A stretch of DNA of 64,000 nucleotides, taken from JAIBJN01 sp963842305 (GTDB lineage Bacteria > Actinomycetota > Thermoleophilia > Gaiellales > Gaiellaceae). The notes under the pieces are model-generated. The model was not told where the DNA came from. It made no database searches and worked only from the letters and a program-made list of their open reading frames with translations. Below are positions 57,068-64,000 of the stretch, in pieces. The stretch lies in NCBI GenBank assembly GCA_963842305.1, contig CAWJFW010000008.1, forward strand, positions 160,823 through 224,822, read 5' to 3'. A program made the translations under genes and the position numbers. Numbering within the stretch: position 1 is the first letter of the stretch; each line of letters begins with the position of its first letter.

Positions 57068-58137
57068 GAGGCTTTCTCGCCGGCGGCGACGGCTCCGGCC
57101 GTCGTCGCCGGGGGAACCTCGAGGGCTTCCTGGCTGCCCTCGTAGACGACGACCACGCGGGTGCCGGCTGGAATCTCCAGCCGCCCCGCGCCTGTACCGG
57201 GGGTGAGGCTTCGGTTCGACTCCATGTCGAACCACATCGCGAAGAGGAGGAGCTGGAGCCCGGAGACGACGAGTAGGGCAACGAGCACGATGGTCGCCAC
57301 CGGGATCGGGTTGCCCATGAGACGCAGGACGACCTCGAGCATGCCGAGCGCGAAGCCGGCGCCGGAGAGCGCCAGGCCCAGAAGGTAGAAGAGGACGAGC
57401 GGATGGAAGTCGCGGATCACGTACTTCTCCTTCATCCGCCAGAAGAAGCCCTTGAGGAGAAGCCACGAGATCGTGGGGACGACCTTGCGGAGGCGGATGC
57501 CGCTCTGCTCCCCCACCCCGTAGATCGGACGCGACGGATAGTCGCGGACGCGCCGGTTCCAGACGTTCAGGTGGACGAGGAGGTCGTTGGGGAAGCCGTA
57601 GCGCGCGTACAGGCGGTCGAGATCGAGCAGGCGCAGGGTCTCGAGCGAGATGGCGGTGTAGCCCGACTGCGAGTCGGCCACCTGCCAGTAGCCGGAAGCG
57701 ATCTTCGTGAAAAAGGAGAGGCCGGCGTTGCCGAGATAGCGGTAGCGGGGGATGAGCTGCCAGGCCTGGCCGGTGAAGAGCCGGTTCGCCTTCGCGTAGT
57801 CGCATTCGCCGGAGACGACGCCGCCGACGAGGGTGGCGAGGTCGGCCGGGTCCATCTGGTTGTCGGCCGCCATGACGCAGGTGACGTCGACCTCGAGGTC
57901 GCGCGCCCGCTTGTAGCCGGTGACGATGGCCGCTCCGACGCCGGCGTTCTGCTCGTGGCGGATCACCTCGACGCGGGGGTCGGCCGCAGCCGCCCGCTCG
58001 GCGGTCGCATCGCGCGAGCAGTCGTCGACGACGAGGATCCGGTCGACGAACGCGGGGATTCCGCGCACGGTTTCGGTGACGAGGCTCTCCTCGTTGTAGG
58101 CAGGGACGACGACCGCGACGCTCTTCCCCTCGTACAT
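57064..58137 (-). CDS. Family 2 glycosyltransferase with C-terminal membrane helices
   Basis: 357 aa. GT2 fold: VAVVVPAYNEESLV, the DDCSRDAT loop, DNQMDPADL (DxD-like site) and QSGYTAISLETL. Two or three C-terminal helices (about 240-300) are typical of polyprenol-phosphate glycosyltransferases that move sugar to a lipid carrier. Its cluster neighbours make surface polysaccharide. Confidence 0.9.
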   Translation of the reverse strand: MYEGKSVAVVVPAYNEESLVTETVRGIPAFVDRILVVDDCSRDATAERAAAADPRVEVIRHEQNAGVGAAIVTGYKRARDLEVDVTCVMAADNQMDPADLATLVGGVVSGECDYAKANRLFTGQAWQLIPRYRYLGNAGLSFFTKIASGYWQVADSQSGYTAISLETLRLLDLDRLYARYGFPNDLLVHLNVWNRRVRDYPSRPIYGVGEQSGIRLRKVVPTISWLLLKGFFWRMKEKYVIRDFHPLVLFYLLGLALSGAGFALGMLEVVLRLMGNPIPVATIVLVALLVVSGLQLLLFAMWFDMESNRSLTPGTGAGRLEIPAGTRVVVVYEGSQEALEVPPATTAGAVAAGEKAS

Positions 58138-58173
58138 GCCCTTCGTATCGGCGGGCGCAAGGGGCCGCTTGAG

Positions 58174-59172
58174 CTACTGGAGGGCGTCCTCGTAGGCCTG
58201 GGTTGTCCGGTCGAGTACCCGGTCCCAGTCGCAGAGCTCGGCGATCCGCTCGCGCGCCGCGGCCCCGAGGCGGCGGCGCAGCTCGGCATCGGCGAGCAGG
58301 CGGTCGACGGCGGCGCGGAGCGCGGCCGGATCGCGCGGAGGGACGAGCAGGCCGGTCTCACCGTCCCGGACCATGTCGGGGAGGCCGCCGACGGCGCTCG
58401 CCACGACCGGGCGGGCGTGGGCCATCGCCTCGGCGCACACCACGGGCAGGCCGTCGCGCCTCGACGGGCAAACCACGACCGAGGCACGCTCCATCAGCCC
58501 GAACAGCTCGGCCCGGGGAACCATGCCGCGCGCCTGAGGAAAGAGCGGGCGAAGCGGCCCGTCCCCCGCGACGACGAGGTTGAGCCCGTCGGCCGCGGCC
58601 GCCAGCTCCTCGACACCCTTCTCCTCGGAGAGGCGGCCCGCGTAGAGAACCTCGGGCGGGTCGGCCGGCTCTCCTGGCTCGGGCGGAAGGTCGAGGCCGG
58701 TCGGGACAACGCGCACGTCACGGGCGCCGAGCTGCCGTGCCTGCTCGGCGAACGCCTCGGCGACCGCGAGGGAGACGCGAACGCGCCGGAAAACCCAGCC
58801 GGCGGGCTTCGGGGCCCGGCGGGCCAGTTCCATATCGGTTCCCGGGAGCGTGACGACGACCGGCTTCCGTGCCGCCAACGCGGCGACAGCATTCGGGAGC
58901 CAGAACGCGTGGACGAGGTCGGCGTCTGCGGCCGCCCGGTGCACCGCACGCGCCATCGAGCCGAGCATGGGCGGAAGGGCCCACGGGCGCCGGCGGACGT
59001 TGGCTGTGACGCCGGCGCCGTAGGCGAGCCCGTAGTCGCGGAACGTCCCGGGAGCCACCACGTCGACATCGACGCCGCGGCCGCGGAGCCGATCGGCGAG
59101 ATCGGCCGCGAACCTGCCGGCGAAGTCGTCCTCTCCACGGGGGTAGGACGTCGTCAGGAAGACGACCTTCAC
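58174..59172 (-). CDS. Family 4 glycosyltransferase (GT-B fold)
   Basis: 332 aa from GTG at 59172, overlapping the upstream stop as GTGA. N-half: KVVFLTTSYPRGEDDFAGRF, C-half: VLYAGRLSEEKGVEEL and EAMAHARPVVASAVGGLPDMV (nucleotide-sugar EX7E region). It is a retaining transferase, probably adding a sugar from UDP or GDP. Same operon as the membrane protein and aminotransferase. Confidence 0.92.
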   Translation of the reverse strand: MKVVFLTTSYPRGEDDFAGRFAADLADRLRGRGVDVDVVAPGTFRDYGLAYGAGVTANVRRRPWALPPMLGSMARAVHRAAADADLVHAFWLPNAVAALAARKPVVVTLPGTDMELARRAPKPAGWVFRRVRVSLAVAEAFAEQARQLGARDVRVVPTGLDLPPEPGEPADPPEVLYAGRLSEEKGVEELAAAADGLNLVVAGDGPLRPLFPQARGMVPRAELFGLMERASVVVCPSRRDGLPVVCAEAMAHARPVVASAVGGLPDMVRDGETGLLVPPRDPAALRAAVDRLLADAELRRRLGAAARERIAELCDWDRVLDRTTQAYEDALQ

Positions 59173-60149
59173 TGCGGCGCCGGGGCTGACGGGCGGACGC
59201 TCTTCCAGAGGAGGATGAAGCCGCCGGGAAGGCACGTGGCGATGGTGACGGTGTAGAAGAGGAACCCGGCGGCGAACGCGACGTCCTCGGGAACGTCGAA
59301 GCGGCCGAGAAAGAGGACGAAGAACGCCTCGCGCACGCCCAGGCCGTTGAGCGTGAACGGGATCATCTGCACGAGGAAGAGGAGCGGGCCGAGGATGATG
59401 TAGACGACCGGCGACACATCCGCCCCGACCGCCTCGCCGCAGAGCCAGATTGCGGTGACGCGCAGAAGCTGCGAGACAAGCGTCACCCCGAGCACGCTGA
59501 GAAGCGCGACAGGGGTCGTGCGGTACTCGTGCATCGCCCAGTACAGGCTCTGGAGGGGCTTCTCCAGCCGGACCTTTCGGCCCAGCGGGAAGAGTCGGCG
59601 CTCGAGCGCGAGCCCAAGGCGTCGCGAGAAGAGCAGGAGCCCGAGCACGACCATCGCGGCGACGAAGGCGAGCTCGAGGACGATCAAGAAGCTCACGTCG
59701 TCGTAGCGCCCCGCGGCGACGGCGAGGCCTACGGCCATGAGTACCAGCGTCCCCGCCGATCCGACCACCCGCTCCATGACCACCGCCCCGGCGGCCGTCG
59801 CGGTGACCCCGTCGCGCCGCCGTGAGTGCTCGATGATCCGAACGGCGTCGCCCCCCACCGCGGTCGGAAGGACCTGCCCCGCCGCGTAGCTGACGAAGTA
59901 CATGCGTAGGAGCCAGGAGAACGGCTCGTGCACGCCCTTGGCCGCGAGCAGCATGCCCCAGCGCCACGCCATGAGCCATGTCGTCCCGAGGAAGATGAGG
60001 AACGCGATGAGCACGTAGCCCCAGTGACTCGAGCGAATGATGTCGACCGTCTGCTGCAGGTCGATCTGCCACAGCAGAAACGCGATCACGGCTCCGCTGA
60101 CGAGGAGCTGGACAGCGAGCCTTGCACCTCGCTTGGCCGGACGTCGCAC
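59169..60149 (-). CDS. LPG-synthase/UPF0104-type membrane protein, flippase-like
   Basis: 326 aa from GTG at 60149. Eight hydrophobic segments. RMYFVSYAAGQVLPTAVGGD and IPFTLNGLGVREAFF are the conserved UPF0104 motifs, and there is no catalytic domain of MprF. In polysaccharide clusters it may help lipid-linked sugar translocation. This is inference. Confidence 0.82.
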   Translation of the reverse strand: MRRPAKRGARLAVQLLVSGAVIAFLLWQIDLQQTVDIIRSSHWGYVLIAFLIFLGTTWLMAWRWGMLLAAKGVHEPFSWLLRMYFVSYAAGQVLPTAVGGDAVRIIEHSRRRDGVTATAAGAVVMERVVGSAGTLVLMAVGLAVAAGRYDDVSFLIVLELAFVAAMVVLGLLLFSRRLGLALERRLFPLGRKVRLEKPLQSLYWAMHEYRTTPVALLSVLGVTLVSQLLRVTAIWLCGEAVGADVSPVVYIILGPLLFLVQMIPFTLNGLGVREAFFVLFLGRFDVPEDVAFAAGFLFYTVTIATCLPGGFILLWKSVRPSAPAPQ

Positions 60150-60154
60150 GGCCG

Positions 60155-61291
60155 CTACCGGCCGGTGAAGCGGCTGTGGACGCGCCGGAGCGCGTCGATC
60201 GCGTCCTCCACGTCGGAGTCGGAGTGCGCGGGTGAGAGCGGCAGGGAGAGAACCTCGTCCCCGGCGCGCTCGGCGACGGGCAGGCGCGGCTGGTCCGGGA
60301 ACCGCTCGCGGTAGTACGTCAGGCGGTGCACCGGAAGGAAGTGGATGCTCGTTCCGATGTTCTCGTCGCGGAGAGCGCGCTGGTAGGCGTCCCGGTCCGC
60401 GCCTGCTTCGCCCGCGTCGATCCTGACGACGTAGAGGTGGAGGGCGTGGCCGTCGCGTGCGTCGCGGGCGAGCGGCTCGATCCCGGCCAGCTCGGCGACG
60501 GCGGCGTCGTACGCGGCGACGTGGCGCCGGCGGATCTCGGCGTGCTCCTCGATCTTGTCCAGCTGACAGAGCGCGATCGCTGCGAGGACGTCCGAGAGGT
60601 TGGCCTTGAAGCCGGCGACGGTGACGTCGTAGAGGGAGCCCTCGCCCCGGCGCATGAGGCGGAGGTTGCGGAGCGCTTCGGCGATCTCGTCGACGTCGGT
60701 CGTCACCATCCCCCCCTCGCCGGCGGCCACGTTCTTCGTCGCATAGAGCGAGAAGCACGTAGCGAGCGAGATCGCCCCCACCTTGCGACCGCGGTAAACG
60801 GACTCGGTGGCGTGCGCGGCGTCCTCGATCACGGGCAGGCCGAGCGCGAGCAGCGGGTCGAGGTCGGCCGGCTGGCCGGCGAGGTGGACGGGAAGGATGG
60901 CCCTCGTCCGCTCCGTGACCGCGGCGGCGACGGCGTCGGGATCGATGTTGAGGTCGGCGTCGCGGACGTCGACGAACACCGGCCGCGCGCCGCTGTGGAC
61001 GATCACGTTCGCGGTCGCCGGCCAGGTGATCGGCGTCGTGATCACCTCGTCGCCCTCGCCCACCCCAGCCGCGAGCAGCGAGAGGTGCATGGCCGCCGTG
61101 CCCGAGGCGAGCGCGACGCCGTGCGCGGCGCCGACATAGTCCGCGAAGCGACGCTCGAGCTCCTCCGTCCGCGGGCCGCTCGTGAGCCAGCCGCTCCGGA
61201 GCGTCTCCGAAACGGCTTCGACCTCCTCGTCGCCGATCGCCGGCGGCTGGAACGAGAGGAAGGTCTTACGTTTGGAGGAGAGCTTCTGCAT
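60155..61291 (-). CDS. DegT/DnrJ/EryC1-type sugar aminotransferase
   Basis: 378 aa from the ATG at 61291, overlapping the ATP-grasp gene by 26 bp. PLP Lys in YATKNVAAGEGG (K186), GSGWLTSGP-like N-terminus (SGWLTSGPRTEEL), ASGTAAMHLSLLAAGVGEGDEV. These enzymes put an amino group on a keto sugar (4-amino or 3-amino). Fits with an adjacent RmlB-like dehydratase that makes the keto sugar. Confidence 0.93.
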   Translation of the reverse strand: MQKLSSKRKTFLSFQPPAIGDEEVEAVSETLRSGWLTSGPRTEELERRFADYVGAAHGVALASGTAAMHLSLLAAGVGEGDEVITTPITWPATANVIVHSGARPVFVDVRDADLNIDPDAVAAAVTERTRAILPVHLAGQPADLDPLLALGLPVIEDAAHATESVYRGRKVGAISLATCFSLYATKNVAAGEGGMVTTDVDEIAEALRNLRLMRRGEGSLYDVTVAGFKANLSDVLAAIALCQLDKIEEHAEIRRRHVAAYDAAVAELAGIEPLARDARDGHALHLYVVRIDAGEAGADRDAYQRALRDENIGTSIHFLPVHRLTYYRERFPDQPRLPVAERAGDEVLSLPLSPAHSDSDVEDAIDALRRVHSRFTGR

Positions 61292-62486
61292 CGGCGGTTC
61301 TGAAGCGGATGAGCTCGGCGGCGCGGTCGGCGCGCGCGAGCGCGTCGTCGCGGCTCTCGCCGTGGGCGAGCACGAACCCGGCCCTGTCACTCCCTCGCCG
61401 GAACGCCCCGAACGTCCAGCCGGGAGAGCGGTAGACACGCGCGTCGAGGACGCCCTCGGCCCGCCGCGCCTCGTCCAGGCCACTCACGTCCTCGAGCACG
61501 CCCTCGGGCGGGACGAGGAAGCGGACGGCCGCGCCGCCGCTCGGCTTCTGCTCGGGAATCTCCAGCGACTCACCGAGGGCCGCGGCGAGCGCCAGGCCAT
61601 TGAGGTCCACACCGAGCGCGGCACGGCAGAGCTCGGCGTCGTGACCGCCGCCGAGGCGGGCTGCGAGCTCCATCACCCTCGGGCCGTCGGGTCCGAGCAC
61701 GAGCTGTGTGTACGTGGGGCCGTCGGTCACCCCAAGAGCATCGGCCGCAAGACGTGCAGCCTCGACCGCCTCGTCGACGTGATGGGCACTCGGCCAGACG
61801 TGCGCGAGCGCGACGCCGAACGCCTCGCCGCCCGCGGTGAGCCGATCCGTGACGGTCAGCGGATGGAAGTCGCCGCCGAGAGAGAAAGCGTTGACGGTCA
61901 CCTCCGGGCCGGGGACGAGCTCCTCGATCAACGCCAGCCCACTCCGCGAGGCCTCTACGGCGCCGTCGATCGCGGCGGCGAACTCGTCCGCGTCCTCGAC
62001 CACCGCCAGCCCCTTCTGGCCCTGGCGGTCGACGGGTTTCACGACGGCGGGGAGCGGGAGCCCGTCCGCGGGAGCGGTGGCGACCTCCCAGCGCGGCTGC
62101 CGCACGCCGCACTCGTCGAAGCGCTTGCGCTGCCGGTGCTTCAGGACGGTGAGCGCCGCGGTCTCCGGCAACAGCGGATGCCGAAGGCCCGCGTGGGCTG
62201 CGATCCGAGCGGCGATGGCGACCGGCCAGTCGATTCCGGGCGCGATGATCCCGTCGACCTGCTCGGCGCGAGCGAGCTGGCTGACCGCCGATTCGTCCTC
62301 GACGGAGACGACCGCGCGGCGGTCCGCGTACTCGAAGCCGAGGGCGGTCGGGTCCCTGTCGCAGCCGACGACGTAGAGGCCGCGCTCCCGTGCCGCCCGG
62401 TACAGCCCAAGCTGACCGGGACCGGCGCCGAGGACTAGGAGGCGCTTCCGCTCGCCGTCTGTTCCGCTCGCAGCGCTGGTTCCCAC
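61266..62486 (-). CDS. ATP-grasp enzyme
   Basis: 406 aa, GTG start, with a 52-bp overlap onto the dehydratase gene. Rossmann start LLVLGAGPGQLGLYRAARERG, then AVVKPVDRQGQKGLAVVED (phosphate loop region), GLALIEELVPGPEVTVN and ELAARLGGGHDAELC (metal site). ATP-grasp enzymes join a carboxylate to an amine, often modifying sugars by acylation. The substrate is not fixed. Confidence 0.9.
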   Translation of the reverse strand: MGTSAASGTDGERKRLLVLGAGPGQLGLYRAARERGLYVVGCDRDPTALGFEYADRRAVVSVEDESAVSQLARAEQVDGIIAPGIDWPVAIAARIAAHAGLRHPLLPETAALTVLKHRQRKRFDECGVRQPRWEVATAPADGLPLPAVVKPVDRQGQKGLAVVEDADEFAAAIDGAVEASRSGLALIEELVPGPEVTVNAFSLGGDFHPLTVTDRLTAGGEAFGVALAHVWPSAHHVDEAVEAARLAADALGVTDGPTYTQLVLGPDGPRVMELAARLGGGHDAELCRAALGVDLNGLALAAALGESLEIPEQKPSGGAAVRFLVPPEGVLEDVSGLDEARRAEGVLDARVYRSPGWTFGAFRRGSDRAGFVLAHGESRDDALARADRAAELIRFRTADAEALLQT

Positions 62487-63439
62487 CAGAGACGATTCTG
62501 CTCGTACCAGGCGATGGTGCGCTCGAGCCCGGCCTCGAAGGACGTTCTCGCGCGCCAGCCGACCAGACGCTCGGTCTTCTCCGTCGAGCCGATGTGCCGG
62601 TCGACCTGGCCGGGCCGCTCGAGAACGTGGGCCTTCAGGCTCGCCGGCTTGCCGAGCTGCTCGAGGACGAGGTCGGCGATGCGTTCGACCGAGATGTCGA
62701 CGCCCGTGGCGATGTTCAGGACCTCGCCCGCGACATCGGAGACGTCGGCGGCGAGAACGGCATCGATCGCCTCGGCGTGGTCCTCGACGTACAGCCAGTC
62801 CCGCGAGGCATGGCCGTCGCCGTGCACCGTCAGCGGGCGATCGGCGAGAGCCTGCGTGATGAAGCGCGGCACGACCTTCTCCGGATGCTGGTACGCGCCG
62901 TAGTTGTTGAACGGGCGGAGGATCACGATCGGAAGCCCGTACGTGACGTAGTACGAGTAGGCGAGCCGGTCGGCGCCCGCCTTCGTCGCCGCGTAGGGGC
63001 TGCGCGGGTTGAGCGGGTGCTCCTCGTCCATGGGCGCACGCTCAGCGGTTCCGTACACCTCGCTCGACGAGATGAGGATGAAGCGATCGACCGGGTCTTC
63101 CCGAATGGCGTCGAGGAGGATCTGCGTGCCTTCGACGTTCGTCGTCACGAACTCCCGCGCTCCCTCGAGGATCGACTTCTCGACGTGCGACTCGGCGGCC
63201 GCGTTCACGATCACGTCGACGTTGCGCACGATCTCGCCGACGAGCGATCGGTCCCTGATGTCCCCGTGCACGAACGAGAGCCGCTCGTGGCCCAGGAGGT
63301 CGGAGAGATTGTCGACGTTTCCCGCGTACGTCAGCGCGTCGAGGGACACGACGTCGTACGGCGTCGCCGTCAGCAGGTGGCGAATGAAGTTCGACGGAAT
63401 GAACCCCGCGCCGCCGGTCACGAGGATGCGCTTGCGCAC
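62435..63439 (-). CDS. dTDP-glucose 4,6-dehydratase-like (RmlB/SDR)
   Basis: 334 aa from GTG at 63439. TGGAGFIPSNF (residues 8-18): the third Gly of the NAD motif is Pro. Dehydratase motifs SSSEVYG and YAATKAG (Y-x-x-x-K) and SRDWLYVEDHAEAI are intact. It makes a 4-keto-6-deoxy sugar nucleotide, a suitable substrate for the downstream aminotransferase. Confidence 0.92.
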   Translation of the reverse strand: MRKRILVTGGAGFIPSNFIRHLLTATPYDVVSLDALTYAGNVDNLSDLLGHERLSFVHGDIRDRSLVGEIVRNVDVIVNAAAESHVEKSILEGAREFVTTNVEGTQILLDAIREDPVDRFILISSSEVYGTAERAPMDEEHPLNPRSPYAATKAGADRLAYSYYVTYGLPIVILRPFNNYGAYQHPEKVVPRFITQALADRPLTVHGDGHASRDWLYVEDHAEAIDAVLAADVSDVAGEVLNIATGVDISVERIADLVLEQLGKPASLKAHVLERPGQVDRHIGSTEKTERLVGWRARTSFEAGLERTIAWYEQNRLWWEPALRAEQTASGSAS

Positions 63440-63450
63440 GGGCGCCGATT

Positions 63451-64000
63451 CTACCGGCGCGGCAGCTCCGCACCTTCCAGAAGGCTCGGCTCCTCGGGAA
63501 GCTCGCGCGCGATCGTGTACAGAGGCCGTCCCTCGACGTCGCGTTGGATCCGGCCGAGATACTCGCCGACGAGCGCGAGGATGAACCCCTGCACGGCAAG
63601 CACGCCGAGCACGAGCCCGCCCAGGAAGAGCAGGCCGGGGAAGTCGCCCCTTACGACCCAGACGACGATCCCCCAGATGGCGACGGCGGCGGTCAGAAAC
63701 CCGCAGACCGCGCCGATCGTGACCCCGGCCCACTGGATCGGCTGCGGCCAGAAGCCCGCCATCACGTGCAGCGCGAGCCTGATGAGGCGGAACGGCGAAT
63801 AGCGGGAATCGTCGGCGCGCGCCTGGTGGGAAAGGTCAACCTCGACGACGCTCGCGCCCGCCGAGAGGACGAGCGCCTTCGTGAACTTCTGCTTGCCGAT
63901 GACACCGAGCACGGGCTCGAGCGCGGAGCGGGAGTAGGCGTTGAAGGCACAGCCGAAGTCGGAGACGTCGGCGCCCGTGAAGCGGCGCAACATCCCGTTG
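63451..64000 (-). CDS. Family 2 glycosyltransferase, C-terminal part, 5' end off window
   Basis: Partial: the last 183 codons. ADVSDFGCAFNAYSRSAL and SPFRLIRLALHVMAGF precede two membrane helices and a tail with LVGEYLGRIQRDVEGRPLY, as in ArnC/GtrB-type polyprenol-phosphate glycosyltransferases. The start is beyond the right edge. It heads the operon running left. Confidence 0.88.
   Translation of the reverse strand, partial: NGMLRRFTGADVSDFGCAFNAYSRSALEPVLGVIGKQKFTKALVLSAGASVVEVDLSHQARADDSRYSPFRLIRLALHVMAGFWPQPIQWAGVTIGAVCGFLTAAVAIWGIVVWVVRGDFPGLLFLGGLVLGVLAVQGFILALVGEYLGRIQRDVEGRPLYTIARELPEEPSLLEGAELPRR

Overview
This window reads as a chromosomal piece of a very GC-rich actinobacterium. 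GC-rich third positions, many GTG/TTG starts, GTGA/ATGA stop-start overlaps and the gene families present (SARP/BTAD regulator, HMBD-containing multicopper oxidase, B12-dependent ribonucleotide reductase, DUF4389, ScyD/ScyE proteins) suggest a deep lineage such as Thermoleophilia. That placement is inference, not proof. No phage, transposase, CRISPR array or rRNA was seen. One intact tRNA gene, tRNA-Thr(CGT), was found.

Layout. 0-5 kb: a dimethylglycine/sarcosine-type FAD oxidoreductase (cut by the left edge) divergent from a choline-kinase-like protein, a secreted protein, and a membrane protein/TetR pair sharing a strong palindromic operator. 5-9.5 kb: a mosaic around tRNA-Thr(CGT), with an intact gene plus a detached 3' half and a diverged detached 5' half, both broken at the anticodon. 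These frame an aldo/keto reductase islet and a large secreted RTX-type protein. 9.8-20 kb: housekeeping genes, including a tmk-holB-ricT-HerA-like ATPase operon, a sugar-nucleotide epimerase, a LytR_C protein and hemE-hemH. 20-31 kb: a second RTX-like protein with duplicated architecture, acnA, a DsbA/VKOR disulfide pair, small membrane proteins, a cupin, a frameshifted FAD oxidase and an ECF sigma factor with a long C-terminal extension. 31-43 kb: a REC-REC-HD-GYP protein and a GGDEF cyclase (c-di-GMP turnover), a frameshifted arginase-like gene, an MFS efflux pump, a frameshifted DHFR/hydrolase pair, a ZIP transporter behind a DtxR-like box, an ABC exporter divergent from a two-component system, and a cold-shock protein. 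43-48.5 kb: a giant BTAD-cyclase-ATPase-TPR regulator broken by about a dozen single-base frameshifts. It is divergent from two secreted-protein genes, each preceded by a textbook SARP box (heptad, 4 bp, heptad). 48.5-52 kb: a flavin monooxygenase/multicopper oxidase pair flanked by a 14-bp direct repeat. 52-57 kb: nrdJ, then a TetR/MFS pair. 57-64 kb: a surface-polysaccharide cluster with GT2, GT4, a flippase-like membrane protein, a DegT aminotransferase, an ATP-grasp enzyme, an RmlB-like dehydratase and a second GT2 cut by the right edge.

The most interesting unit is the SARP-type locus at 43-48 kb. A multidomain regulator, its predicted binding sites and the two secreted/membrane proteins it probably controls sit together as an apparently self-contained regulon. 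Single-base frameshifts are concentrated between about 30 and 48 kb. They may be real decay or local consensus errors, and this must be settled before any of the affected genes is called a pseudogene.
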